Source: a virus. From it: a stretch of DNA of 60,997 nucleotides. The notes below the pieces were generated by a model. That model was not told the origin of the DNA. It saw only the letters and a list, made by a program, of their open reading frames with translations, and ran no database searches. Positions 39,392 to 47,670 of the stretch are shown here, piece after piece; positions within the stretch are counted from its first letter, which is position 1, and every line of letters begins with the position of its first letter. The stretch spans positions 1-60,997 of the IMG/VR virus record IMGVR_UViG_3300031565_011186. The stretch is one strand, 5' to 3'. A program made the position numbers and the translations under genes.

Positions 39392-40280
39392 AGAGCACGA
39401 GTTCAGGCCGGCGGCGCGGGCCGACATCGCCCGCGCCAACCGGATCCTGGAGGAGTATCAGGCCCAGGGTTTTGACCTCACCCTCCGCCAGCTTTACTAC
39501 CAGTTCATCGCCCGCGGCTGGATCAAGAACGTCGAACGCGAGTACAAGCGCTTGGGTGCGATCATCAACGACGCGCGCCTGGCCGGCCTGATCGACTGGG
39601 ATCGGATCAGTGACCGGACGCGTGAACTCGAAGAGAAGGCCCGCTGGGATGACCCCAGCCACGTTATTCGGGAGGTCGCCCGTCAGTACCGGACGGACGT
39701 CTGGGCCGGCCAAACCTACCGGCCTGAGGTCTGGATCGAGAAGGATGCCCTCGTCGGCGTCATCGCCGGCGTCTGCGAAGTCCTCTCGGTGCCCTACTTC
39801 TCCTGCCGCGGCTACGTTTCCCAGAGTTCAATGTGGGAGGCCGGCCAGCGTCTCGCTGGCTATCAGGATGGCGGTCAGGAAACGATCGTCCTTCACCTGG
39901 GCGACCACGACCCGTCAGGCATCGACATGACCCGCGACATTCAGGCGCGGCTTGACATGTTCGTCGGCAACGTCGAAGTCCGGCGCCTGGCGCTCTCGAT
40001 GGCTCAGGTCAGCGAGTACAAGCCGCCGCCGAACCCTGCCAAGATCACCGACTCGCGCTTCGCTGGCTACCTCGCTGAGTACGGCCGCGAGTCCTGGGAA
40101 CTGGATGCCCTGCAACCTCAGGTCATCGCCGACCTGATCAGGGACGCCATCCAGGGTGATCTGATCGACGAGGAGGAATGGCGGCAGACTCACGACCTGC
40201 AAGAGCGGGGTCGCCGCCTGTTGCAGCGGGCCGCCGGCAGGTGGGGCGAGCTCGTGACCCTCTTGGAGGAGGCCGACTGA
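39372..40280 (+). CDS. Spo11/Top6A-like (Mini-A type) TOPRIM protein
   Basis: 302 aa. A winged-helix region carries LRQLYYQF (Tyr42-Tyr43), as in the catalytic R-x-x-Y-Y of topoisomerase VI A subunits and Spo11. The TOPRIM domain has the Glu of VWIEKDALVG (Glu123) and the D-x-D of LHLGDHDPSG (Asp178, Asp180). This is the minimal set for cutting DNA through a tyrosine-DNA bond with metal. No Top6B partner is seen. It fits the stand-alone Mini-A group reported from mobile elements. Its stop shares one base with the next ATG. Confidence 0.7.
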   Translation: MPRIQYEEHEFRPAARADIARANRILEEYQAQGFDLTLRQLYYQFIARGWIKNVEREYKRLGAIINDARLAGLIDWDRISDRTRELEEKARWDDPSHVIREVARQYRTDVWAGQTYRPEVWIEKDALVGVIAGVCEVLSVPYFSCRGYVSQSSMWEAGQRLAGYQDGGQETIVLHLGDHDPSGIDMTRDIQARLDMFVGNVEVRRLALSMAQVSEYKPPPNPAKITDSRFAGYLAEYGRESWELDALQPQVIADLIRDAIQGDLIDEEEWRQTHDLQERGRRLLQRAAGRWGELVTLLEEAD

Positions 40281-40432
40281 TGCCACCACTGATTATTTAC
40301 GCGATCTTGGCCATCATCGCCATCGTCGGCATGACGGTGACCTATTTCTGCGGCAGGGACGATGGCCGACGGGGGGAAAGGGTAAAGGGCCTCCAGCAGG
40401 CAGAGGAGGACGATGATGCGCCACAAGCATGA
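40280..40432 (+). CDS. Small membrane protein, 50 aa
   Basis: TGATG overlap with the upstream gene. One N-terminal TM helix (LIIYAILAIIAIVGMTVTYF) and a charged cytoplasmic tail (RDDGRRGERVKGLQQAEEDD). Topology resembles small phage membrane regulators; function unknown. Confidence 0.55.
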   Translation: MPPLIIYAILAIIAIVGMTVTYFCGRDDGRRGERVKGLQQAEEDDDAPQA

Positions 40433-40649
40433 CTGGTGGCCCGCTGCGCCGATTGACCCCGAGGGAGACCGAGGGAACGTCGCCGCGCGGAAAGGCCACT
40501 TGTACACCAAGACCGAGACTTTCATTTGCCGGTGCGGGGCCCAGAAGATGGAGTTGACCACCAACGGTCGGATCAACCGGTACGTCACGACGGCGAACGG
40601 GCGGCTCTGGCGCGGGCACCGCTGGCTGCGAAAGGCGGCGACGACGTGA
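40413..40649 (+). CDS. Hypothetical protein, 78 aa
   Basis: Two adjacent ATG codons after GAGGAGGAC. Contains FICRCG, a half zinc site, with an early HKHDWW. Basic. Similar short 'C-x-C' proteins recur in phages. Overlaps both neighbours. Confidence 0.5.
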   Translation: MMRHKHDWWPAAPIDPEGDRGNVAARKGHLYTKTETFICRCGAQKMELTTNGRINRYVTTANGRLWRGHRWLRKAATT

Positions 40650-40981
40650 GTGAGAGAGAACCCTATGCGGATCTGGTCGGCGAACATGCCTGGTTGGAGG
40701 ACAATTACGGCGGTCAGGTCTACGCGACCTTCGACGAGTTGTGGGCCGAGGCCCAGGAATACTGGCTGGGCCCGCTCGGGTGCTACAACTGGCCCGTCTG
40801 GGTCTCCTACGACGATGAGACCTACGACGTCGGCGGCGTCGTCACGGTCGGGATCTTCATGGAACGGCACGGCTTTTGCCGCCAAGTGGAGGCGCCCGCG
40901 ACGCGCGAACAAGAGCACCAGGTGCGGGCCGCCGTCCTGAAGGTCTGGGCCGGACGGGCGGAGCAGCATTTCGAACGCTGA
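40646..40981 (+). CDS. Hypothetical protein, 111 aa
   Basis: GTG start overlapping the upstream stop by 4 nt. Acidic, aromatic-rich (WAEAQEYWLGPLGCYNWPVW). No family recognised. Its stop adjoins the operator-bearing promoter region of the repressor gene. Confidence 0.5.
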   Translation: MSEREPYADLVGEHAWLEDNYGGQVYATFDELWAEAQEYWLGPLGCYNWPVWVSYDDETYDVGGVVTVGIFMERHGFCRQVEAPATREQEHQVRAAVLKVWAGRAEQHFER

Positions 40982-41026
40982 CGGCTAGTCGCGGCATTGA
41001 CACGGCGTGGCCGTCGCGGTTAACAT
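40982..41026 (+). promoter_or_regulatory. Repressor promoter with both operator types
   Basis: TTGACA (40997-41002), 18-bp spacer, TAACAT (41021-41026). CGGCTAGTCGC (40982-40992) lies just upstream of the -35 and GCCGTCGCGGT (41010-41020) adjoins the -10. This is the only promoter carrying both motifs, which fits autoregulation by the Xre protein at 41045. Confidence 0.7.
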
Positions 41027-41044
41027 CTGGGCGGGAGGTGGCCC

Positions 41045-41266
41045 ATGAACGACAAGGTAGCAACGCCGGAATCGATCCGGCAGTTCAGGGAGAAGTGGGG
41101 CCTCAGCCAGCCCAGACTGGCGCAGGCCCTCGGCCTCTCGCCCCAGACCGTCAGTCGCTGGGAGCGGGACGCGCAGGTCATCGCGAACCCGCGCCTAGTG
41201 TACCTGGCCCTCAAGGGACTGGAGGCTGACCTCAGGGCGCACGGGCGCCGTCACATCGCAGCATGA
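41045..41266 (+). CDS. Xre/Cro-family repressor, 73 aa
   Basis: Helix-turn-helix at residues 10-45: IRQFREKWGLSQPRLAQALG then LSPQTVSRWERD. SD GGGAGGT 5 nt upstream; leader about 12 nt. Size suits a Cro-like or small repressor protein binding as a dimer to a short palindrome. The two palindromes in its own promoter and in sister promoters are likely targets. Confidence 0.8.
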   Translation: MNDKVATPESIRQFREKWGLSQPRLAQALGLSPQTVSRWERDAQVIANPRLVYLALKGLEADLRAHGRRHIAA

Positions 41267-42069
41267 GTAGGGGGCGAAAGCCGCCCTGGCTCCCCAAACA
41301 TCCGATCCTCGTTATCGGCGACTTCTGCATCGACGCATTCACACAGGCACGGGCCTCGCGCATGTCACGCGAGCAGCCCGTGCCTGTCTTTGTCTCCGGC
41401 GATAGCCGAGACGAGGAGGGCTGCGCCGGCAACGTCGCGCGCCAAGTGGAGGCCCTCGGCGTGCCGGCCGTCCTCCAGCGGCTGTCGGCGACGCGCAAGG
41501 AGCGGATCCTGGCCGGTGAGCCTGCGCGGGAGGTCTTTCGCTTGGATCATCCTTGGCCGAGGCGGGAGGGCATGCCCTACTTCTGGACGCGTCGGTGCCC
41601 GCCGGCGGCCGTCGTCTTCGTCGACTATCAGGGGATCCCGCCGTCGCGCAAACTCGTCGAGTGGATGCTCCAGTGGGGCGTGCCGCTCATCGGTGACAGT
41701 CGGCAGCAGATCGCCGGCTGGGAAGGCTTCGACCTCGTCAAGATCAGCGAGGACGATACCAACGGCCTGCCGGTTTCCCTCTGCCATGAGGCCTGCCGCG
41801 CCAAGGCGGTCGTCGTCACCCGCGGCGCCAAGGGCCACAGCCTCTATGCCCACGAATACCTCACGGACGTCCCGCCCAGCCCCGCTCACGGGCCCGTCGC
41901 CAACATCAGCGGCGCCGGTGACGTCTTTACCGCTACCGCCGCCGTCGCCCTGGCGGGCGGCCAGACCGTCGAGGAGGCCTGCCGCCTCGCGGGGATCGCC
42001 GCCAGCCTGCGCGTCATGAAGCCGGAGTATAATGCGACCGTCACCTGGGAGGAGATATGCACGTCATGA
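41263..42069 (+). CDS. HldE/RfaE-like sugar kinase (PfkB family)
   Basis: 268 aa. Matches the kinase half of HldE: LVIGDFCIDAF at the N terminus, EEGCAGNVARQVEALGVPAV, VVVTRGAKGHSLY, and NISGAGDVFTATAAVALAGG with the catalytic Asp in GAGD. HldE kinase phosphorylates heptose-7-phosphate at C1. Slightly shorter than the usual 300 aa. The ATG overlaps the repressor stop. The nucleotidyltransferase half follows as a separate, overlapping gene, so the two halves are split. Confidence 0.8.
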   Translation: MSRGRKPPWLPKHPILVIGDFCIDAFTQARASRMSREQPVPVFVSGDSRDEEGCAGNVARQVEALGVPAVLQRLSATRKERILAGEPAREVFRLDHPWPRREGMPYFWTRRCPPAAVVFVDYQGIPPSRKLVEWMLQWGVPLIGDSRQQIAGWEGFDLVKISEDDTNGLPVSLCHEACRAKAVVVTRGAKGHSLYAHEYLTDVPPSPAHGPVANISGAGDVFTATAAVALAGGQTVEEACRLAGIAASLRVMKPEYNATVTWEEICTS

Positions 42070-42548
42070 CTGCCACCGAGGAAGTGCGATCCGATATGGA
42101 GGCCTTCACCTTCGCCGGCACAGACCGCCGGCCGGTCGTGGGCCTCACCAACGGCTGCTTTGACCTCCTGCATCCTGGCCACGTCTTGATGCTGGAGGAC
42201 TGTGCCCGCCGCTGCGACCTCCTGATAGTAGCGATCGACGATGACGACGCCGTCCGCGCCCTGAAGGGCCCACGTTGCCCGTGGCGGCCTTTTGTCGATA
42301 GGGCGCGAGTGGTAGCCGCGCTCCGCTCCGTGTGGCGCGTGTTGCCCATCACGGACGGCCAGTCGCTCGGCGATATCATGAAGATCCTCCGGCCCGATTT
42401 CTACTTCTGCCGCGGCGACGAGCAGGTGCCCGAGATGACGGACGCCATGCGGCTCCGGATCCCCATCGTGGCCCTGCCGCGGCACGGCGACTGGAGCACG
42501 AGGAAGGAAACATCGCAATGGCGAAGAGATCTCCACAGCAGCCGCTGA
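42057..42548 (+). CDS. HldE-like nucleotidyltransferase (cytidylyltransferase fold)
   Basis: 163 aa. Motifs in order: TNGCFDLLHPGHVLMLEDCA with the H-x-G-H active site, IVAIDDDDAVRALKGPRCPW, RARVVAALRSVWRVLPI, and IMKILRPDFYFCRGDEQV. This is the adenylyltransferase half of HldE, making ADP-heptose from heptose-1-phosphate. The order kinase then transferase copies the two-domain host enzyme. The exact sugar and nucleotide cannot be fixed by sequence. Overlaps the methylase gene by 31 nt. Confidence 0.8.
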   Translation: MHVMTATEEVRSDMEAFTFAGTDRRPVVGLTNGCFDLLHPGHVLMLEDCARRCDLLIVAIDDDDAVRALKGPRCPWRPFVDRARVVAALRSVWRVLPITDGQSLGDIMKILRPDFYFCRGDEQVPEMTDAMRLRIPIVALPRHGDWSTRKETSQWRRDLHSSR

Positions 42549-43753
42549 AGATCCAGTACCTGCCGACGTCGGCCCTCAGGCCCGCGGAGAACAACCCGCG
42601 GGTCATGCCTCCGCGCGAGATGGAGGCGCTCAAGAATGCGCTGTCGCACTGGGGCTTCGTCGACCCGATCGTCGCGCGCCCCCTCCGTGACGGCACGCTC
42701 GAGATAATCGGCGGCCACCAGCGCGTCACCGCCGCCCAGGAGATGGGCATCGCGGAGGTGCCCGTGGTGGTGATCGACGTCAGCGAGGTCGACGCCATGA
42801 TCCTGAACGAGGCGCTGAACCGGATCCATGGCACGTGGGACGAGCCTCAACTCGCCCTTCACCAGGCCGCCATTAGTCTGCTCGGGGGCGACCTCACGCT
42901 CACCGGCTTCACGGCGAGCGAACTGCTGCACATCTCGGGCGGCAAGACCGGTCTGACCGACCCCGACGACGTGCCCGATCCGCCGCCGGAACCGATCACG
43001 AAGACGGGCGACCTCTGGCAGTGTGGCACTCACCGGCTGCTGTGCGGGGATGCCACAAAGCCGGAGGATGTCGAGCGGCTGATGGCGGGGGAGAAGGCGG
43101 CGTTGATGGCAACTGACCCACCGTATCTCGTTAATTATCGAGGCGGGAGTCATCCTCAGTCGCGGGTCAACCGTGCAGAGGTGAAGGACAAGCACTGGGA
43201 CGACTACCACGACCCCGAGATGGCGGTCGAGTTCTTCGCCAAGTTCCTCCGCCTCGGCCTTGAGCACCTTGCCCCCAACTCGGCGATCTATCAGTGGCAC
43301 GCCAACATGCGTCAGGGTTTGGTACAGCAGGCTTGGCATGAATGCGGGCTGCTCGTTCACCAAGTCATTATCTGGGCGAAGAGTCGAGGGGTTCGCACCC
43401 ACAGCCACTATATGTGGCAGCACGAACCCTGCTTCTACGGCTGGGTCGAGGGCAAGCAGCCGTCCAGCAAGCCGCCTCCCAACGTCACTACCGTTTGGAA
43501 CGTCGACCAGCGGGGTGACAGTGACAACATCCACCCGACGCAAAAGCCCGTCGAACTCTTTGAGCGCCCCATCTCCTATCACACGGAGGCCGATGAGGTC
43601 TGTTATGAGCCCTTCCTCGGCTCAGGCACCACGATGATCGCATGCGAGCGCCTGGGGCGGCGCTGCTACGGCATGGAGATCGGGCCACACTATGTCGATG
43701 TGGCGGTGAAACGGTGGGAGGAATTCACGGGCGGGAAGGCCGAGCGAATCTGA
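42518..43753 (+). CDS. ParB-like N domain fused to DNA methylase
   Basis: 411 aa. Residues 1-130 are a ParB/Srx-like domain (LRPAENNPRVMPPREMEAL, IIGGHQRVTAAQEMGIAEVP). From about 165 the methylase begins: LWQCGTHRLLCGDATKPEDV, ATDPPYLVNY (catalytic DPPY), and near the C terminus EPFLGSGTTMIACERLGRRC (SAM-binding FxGxG). The DPPY-first order suggests a beta-type amino-methyltransferase acting on adenine or cytosine. Common in phages, where it protects DNA from host restriction. It lacks the ParB helix-turn-helix, so it is not a partition protein. Confidence 0.85.
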   Translation: MAKRSPQQPLKIQYLPTSALRPAENNPRVMPPREMEALKNALSHWGFVDPIVARPLRDGTLEIIGGHQRVTAAQEMGIAEVPVVVIDVSEVDAMILNEALNRIHGTWDEPQLALHQAAISLLGGDLTLTGFTASELLHISGGKTGLTDPDDVPDPPPEPITKTGDLWQCGTHRLLCGDATKPEDVERLMAGEKAALMATDPPYLVNYRGGSHPQSRVNRAEVKDKHWDDYHDPEMAVEFFAKFLRLGLEHLAPNSAIYQWHANMRQGLVQQAWHECGLLVHQVIIWAKSRGVRTHSHYMWQHEPCFYGWVEGKQPSSKPPPNVTTVWNVDQRGDSDNIHPTQKPVELFERPISYHTEADEVCYEPFLGSGTTMIACERLGRRCYGMEIGPHYVDVAVKRWEEFTGGKAERI

Positions 43754-43759
43754 GGCCCA

Positions 43760-43792
43760 GGGACTCAGTCCCACTTGGAGTAAAATCCCCAC
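43760..43792 (+). promoter_or_regulatory. Palindrome and -10 for leaderless terminase mRNA
   Basis: GGGACTCAGTCCC (43760-43772) is a perfect palindrome around TCA, followed by TAAAAT (43781-43786). The ATG at 43793 is 6 nt further, at the expected transcription start. No spaced SD. No clear -35. Confidence 0.45.
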
Positions 43793-45850
43793 ATGCCGCG
43801 CAGCACAACGACGCGTAAACTCGTCCGGCTGGACGCTGAGAAGATCGCTCTCCGGCGCCAGCATGTCCGGACGCTCTGGGCGATGAAGATGAGCCCCGTG
43901 GCGATCATCGACACCCTGAAGTCTGACCCCAAGACCGCCCTCCTCATTGTGGGGCAGAAGGATCCGCTCGGCGTCATCATCAACGACCTGGAGGTCATCA
44001 CCAAACTGGAGGTGGCGGACGTCCTGGCCGGCGTCGGCACCGAGGCCTTGGCGCAGTACCTCCGGCTGAAGGCCGAACTCCTGAGGCGGGCCCTGGTCAT
44101 GTCAGAGCAGCGCGGCGAGGACACGACATCCCAAGGGCGCGCCGCCAGCCTGAAGTTGGCCTCGGAGATCGGCAACGATATCGCCCGCGCCATGGGCGTG
44201 CCGGTCGACCGCGTCCTCCTCGATCTGAACTGGGGCAACGCCCTGCGCGGCCAGGAGCAGAACCCGCTCCTCACCGCGGCGGCGGCGACGGCGGCGCCGG
44301 TCAACACCCTGATGGGCGGCGGGATCGTGGACGCCCTGAGCTTCGGCATGGATCCCTGGTACTGCGGCCTGACCGCGATCGGCGACAAGTTCCCCATGCA
44401 GCGCCGCGTGCTCAGCGACTTTATGTCGCCGACGTCCAACTACCGGACGCTCATCCTCATCTGCGGCATGCGCTCGGGCAAGGGCATCGGCGCCTCCGTG
44501 ATCGCCTGGTACGCCGCCTACGAGTTGCTGTCGCTGGCGGATCCCCAGGGCTATTTCGGGCTGGCGCCCAACCAGGAGATCCAGATCATCACCCTGGCGA
44601 CGAACGAGGCGCAGGCGAAGAACAACCTCTTCAAGCACATCAAGGATCGGCTCGACACGGGCGGCGGCTGGTTTGCCGGCCTGCGTCCGGATGCTCGTGT
44701 GACCGGCCTGGAGATCCACCTGCCGAAGAACATCGTCATCCGCTGCGGTCACTCACGGGCAACCGGTCTGGTCGGCGCGACCTCCTACGTCGTCATCCTC
44801 GACGAGCTACCGAAGTTCAAGGACACGGAGGGGCGGGACAACGCTGACGCCGTCTATGACCAGATGAGCGCCACCACAGCGACCTTCAAGGACGCCGCCC
44901 GCGTCCTCTGCATCGGGTCGCCTGAGTGGGCCGGCGATAAGGGCATGCGGCTCCTGGAGGAGGCGATGGAGGTCGACGATGAGGGCCACTTCCTGCACCC
45001 CTCGATGCTCGGGATCCAGATGCCCACCTGGGACGCCAACCTGAGCCTCTCCTTCGAATACCTCTGGCAGGCCTTCAACGGCGCCAAGAACCCGCGCGCC
45101 TTCTGGCGCGACTTCGGCGCCCGCCCGCCCGAGACGCTGGAGGCCTACTACCCTGACCCCGAGCGCTGGGATCGTCAGGTGGATCCGGAGCGACAGGATC
45201 CGTACGACGAGCGCGGGGCCCTGGCTGAGTGGTTCAAGCCCTGCTGCGACAGCCGGCGCTACGTCCACATCGACCTGGGCGCGACCCGTGACGCCTGCGG
45301 TCTGGGCATGGCCCACAAGCCCGTCCCTGGCTGCCCCTACTACGAGGCGCCGCCCAGGAAGCACCCGCCGGAGGGTGAGGAGCCGCCGCCGAAGAACCCG
45401 AGGGCCAAGAAGGTCGTCCTGGACGTCTGCGTGCAGGTGGCGCCGCCGCGGGAGCGGGACGAGAAGGCGGAGATCTCGTTCGAGCGGATCCGGCAGTACG
45501 TCTATGACTGGCAGGATCGGGGCTTCAACGTCCACGGCGGGCAGGTCAGTTTCGACGGCTGGCAGAGCCTGGACAGCCAGCAGCAACTGCGGGCCCAGGG
45601 GTACGCCGTCAAGGAGTTCAGCCTTGACCGCAACACCGAGGGCCACGACACGCTGCAGGAGCTCGTCAACACCGACCAGGTCAGCTACTACAAGCACCCC
45701 GTCCTGATCCGTGAGGCGAAGCAGCTTTCGCTCGTCCGCGGTAAGAAGGTCGATCACCCCAAGGGCGGCTCGAAGGACGTCGTCGACGCCGTCGCGGGCG
45801 CCTGCTACTGGGCCCTGAAGCGGGGCGGCCGCATGACGTTCATCGGCTGA
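43793..45850 (+). CDS. terL: Terminase large subunit with N-terminal extension
   Basis: 685 aa. ATPase: ICGMRSGKGIGASVIAWYAA (Walker A near residue 225), VVILDELPKF (Walker B near 335). Nuclease: HIDLGATRDACGLGM (first Asp near 492), VSFDGWQS and DVVDAVAGACYWAL (later Asp residues). The first 200 residues precede the motor and resemble a helical small-subunit-like region (MSPVAIIDTLKSDPKTALLI); no separate TerS gene is evident. It would translocate and cut DNA at the portal. Confidence 0.85.
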   Translation: MPRSTTTRKLVRLDAEKIALRRQHVRTLWAMKMSPVAIIDTLKSDPKTALLIVGQKDPLGVIINDLEVITKLEVADVLAGVGTEALAQYLRLKAELLRRALVMSEQRGEDTTSQGRAASLKLASEIGNDIARAMGVPVDRVLLDLNWGNALRGQEQNPLLTAAAATAAPVNTLMGGGIVDALSFGMDPWYCGLTAIGDKFPMQRRVLSDFMSPTSNYRTLILICGMRSGKGIGASVIAWYAAYELLSLADPQGYFGLAPNQEIQIITLATNEAQAKNNLFKHIKDRLDTGGGWFAGLRPDARVTGLEIHLPKNIVIRCGHSRATGLVGATSYVVILDELPKFKDTEGRDNADAVYDQMSATTATFKDAARVLCIGSPEWAGDKGMRLLEEAMEVDDEGHFLHPSMLGIQMPTWDANLSLSFEYLWQAFNGAKNPRAFWRDFGARPPETLEAYYPDPERWDRQVDPERQDPYDERGALAEWFKPCCDSRRYVHIDLGATRDACGLGMAHKPVPGCPYYEAPPRKHPPEGEEPPPKNPRAKKVVLDVCVQVAPPRERDEKAEISFERIRQYVYDWQDRGFNVHGGQVSFDGWQSLDSQQQLRAQGYAVKEFSLDRNTEGHDTLQELVNTDQVSYYKHPVLIREAKQLSLVRGKKVDHPKGGSKDVVDAVAGACYWALKRGGRMTFIG

Positions 45851-45858
45851 CTCACCCC

Positions 45859-45887
45859 TTGACGCCCGTCGCCGTCGCGGCTACACT
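45859..45887 (+). promoter_or_regulatory. Sigma70-type promoter with GCCGTCGCGGC operator
   Basis: TTGACG (45859-45864), 17-bp spacer, TACACT (45882-45887); operator-like GCCGTCGCGGC at 45871-45881. Drives the small-gene block 45908-50325. Confidence 0.7.
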
Positions 45888-45907
45888 GAGCGGCGAGGTG
45901 AACAGCG

Positions 45908-46849
45908 ATGTCCCTGATCGACCGAGCGATCGAGATCCACGACTCAGCCCGCCGGCAGGCCGCAGAACTTCGCTGGAACCATCGGATCGCCGAGGCGACC
46001 ATGAAGCAGCGGCATCCAGATACCACTCCGGAGGAGGCAAAGGAGGTCGGGCTCCGCGTCGCGCAGTTGATGAAGCGCGAGGTCAACATGGCAGAATTGT
46101 TCTGCTGCTCCGCTCCGATCGGCGACCTGTTGTGGGGCGCGGCTTCGACGCTGCCGCCCATGAGGCTGACCGATGACCTCATCCCCGCGACCTCTTCCCT
46201 CATCGTCCTGGAGCGAGAAGTCCCAGGGAGAGAGATTGTCAGTGCCAACGTGCTGGCGGAGGGATCGCCCAGGCCCGAGCCAGGTTGGCAGGAACGTTGG
46301 AATCTCGTCGGCATCGTTGCCGGCTACCTTTCGACCGGTCACCCCTGGCCGCGCGGCCTCCACTTGGTGCCCATCATCGAGGTGGGCGGCACCATCACGC
46401 CTGGCGGCAGCTTCATTTGGGACATCGGGTCGACCATCGAGGACTCCCTGACGCGGATCCACCAGGCCGGCGATGCCTCTCCCGCCACGATGGCCCTCAT
46501 TCGCAAGATCACTCCTTTTGTTGCCTCCTTCCTGCTCTTCATCAACCAGCGCCTCATCGGTTCTTCCCGCGAGCGCCCGTCAAGGGCGGCCCGCCGGCGG
46601 GCCTTGCAGACCGGCCGGCCCCTGCCCGAGATCAACGTTGTCATCCTGCGCAAGCGGACGTATGCCGGCACCGGCGCTCACCGCGACGTCGAGTGGGCCT
46701 GCCAGTGGATCGTCCGCGGTCACTGGCGGCAGCAATGGATGCCAGCGTCTCAGCAGCACCAGCCGCGCTGGATCGCACCCTACTGGAAGGGCCCTGAGGA
46801 CAAGCCGGTCAAGAGCCCCGAGCGCACACTCTTCGCGGTCGTGCGATGA
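45908..46849 (+). CDS. Hypothetical protein, 313 aa
   Basis: First gene after the promoter at 45859. Helical N terminus, then VEWACQWIVRGHWRQQWMPA followed by HQPRWIAPYWKGPED, a C-terminal pattern I have seen in uncharacterised actinobacterial plasmid and phage proteins. It could be a replication or DNA-binding protein, but no catalytic motif is visible. Overlaps the next gene by 4 nt. Confidence 0.5.
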   Translation: MSLIDRAIEIHDSARRQAAELRWNHRIAEATMKQRHPDTTPEEAKEVGLRVAQLMKREVNMAELFCCSAPIGDLLWGAASTLPPMRLTDDLIPATSSLIVLEREVPGREIVSANVLAEGSPRPEPGWQERWNLVGIVAGYLSTGHPWPRGLHLVPIIEVGGTITPGGSFIWDIGSTIEDSLTRIHQAGDASPATMALIRKITPFVASFLLFINQRLIGSSRERPSRAARRRALQTGRPLPEINVVILRKRTYAGTGAHRDVEWACQWIVRGHWRQQWMPASQQHQPRWIAPYWKGPEDKPVKSPERTLFAVVR

Positions 46850-47283
46850 CGCAGAGCAAGTTCCTCAGCATCGACCGCGCCCTGAAGGACGGCTTTGTGC
46901 TTCATCCGAAGGATGAGGAGAGCCTGGCGCTGATCAAGGAAGCCGCCGCCTCGCCCCTGCCGCAGGACATGCAGAAGGTGATGAAGCAGGGCGGCTTCAT
47001 CACGCCGGCCTCGCTGGAGGAGCACGGCAGCGCCCTCAACCTCTACTTCGAGATCATGCATGGCCTCATGTGGCAACTGATCCACATCGACCCTGAGATG
47101 GCCGGCTGGGCGAAGGATCTCCGCGTCGGGAAGCGATACAGTTGGCGCATGGTGGCTCAGGCCTTCACCGATAAGAGCGGGGCGCCCTGGGATCCTGCCT
47201 GGAATCAGATCGGCGGCATGGCCCTCTGCAGGGCGGCCGCTGAAAAGCTGGAAGAGAAGTGGGACGAGCCCCCCTGGAACTGA
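46846..47283 (+). CDS. Hypothetical protein, 145 aa
   Basis: Acidic, helical; C-terminal RMVAQAFTDKSGAPWDPAWN is its most distinctive stretch. ATGA overlap upstream. No family recognised. Confidence 0.5.
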   Translation: MTQSKFLSIDRALKDGFVLHPKDEESLALIKEAAASPLPQDMQKVMKQGGFITPASLEEHGSALNLYFEIMHGLMWQLIHIDPEMAGWAKDLRVGKRYSWRMVAQAFTDKSGAPWDPAWNQIGGMALCRAAAEKLEEKWDEPPWN

Positions 47284-47286
47284 GCG

Positions 47287-47670
47287 ATGATCCCGCCTGA
47301 ACTCGACACGGGCAGCTATCTCAGCCACTACGGGATCCTGAACCTTTGGACGCAGTGGCTCCTGCGTAAGGCGCCCGAGTTGGTGGCCATGAGGCCCACG
47401 GTTCTCCGCACGACGGACGTCAGGCCGCGCTGCCCTGACGTCTTCTGCCGGCACCCCATGAACCCGCGGCCTGAGGGCTGGGCCTGCTATCGTCACCACG
47501 TGCCGATGAGGCGCAAGCCGAGGCTAGAGGTGCCTGCCGTGAAGTGGGCACCCAACCAGCCGTCGGCCCTTTCGCTCGTGGGTAAGGAGACGGAGGTCGT
47601 CTGGCGGCACTTTCCGGAGAGGCCCCAGGACGACGGCTACGTGATCATCGTGAAGGAGGATACCCCATGA
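47287..47670 (+). CDS. Hypothetical protein, 127 aa
   Basis: Contains PRCPDVFCRHPMNPRPEGWAC, with three Cys and two His that could form a zinc site, then a basic stretch. ATG 3 nt after the preceding stop. Overlaps the next gene by 4 nt. No family recognised. Confidence 0.5.
   Translation: MIPPELDTGSYLSHYGILNLWTQWLLRKAPELVAMRPTVLRTTDVRPRCPDVFCRHPMNPRPEGWACYRHHVPMRRKPRLEVPAVKWAPNQPSALSLVGKETEVVWRHFPERPQDDGYVIIVKEDTP

Noticed and set aside
42518-42920. ParB-like domain as the partner of parS
   Set aside because: It has no helix-turn-helix for parS and is joined to a methylase, so it is unlikely to bind the 6525 site.
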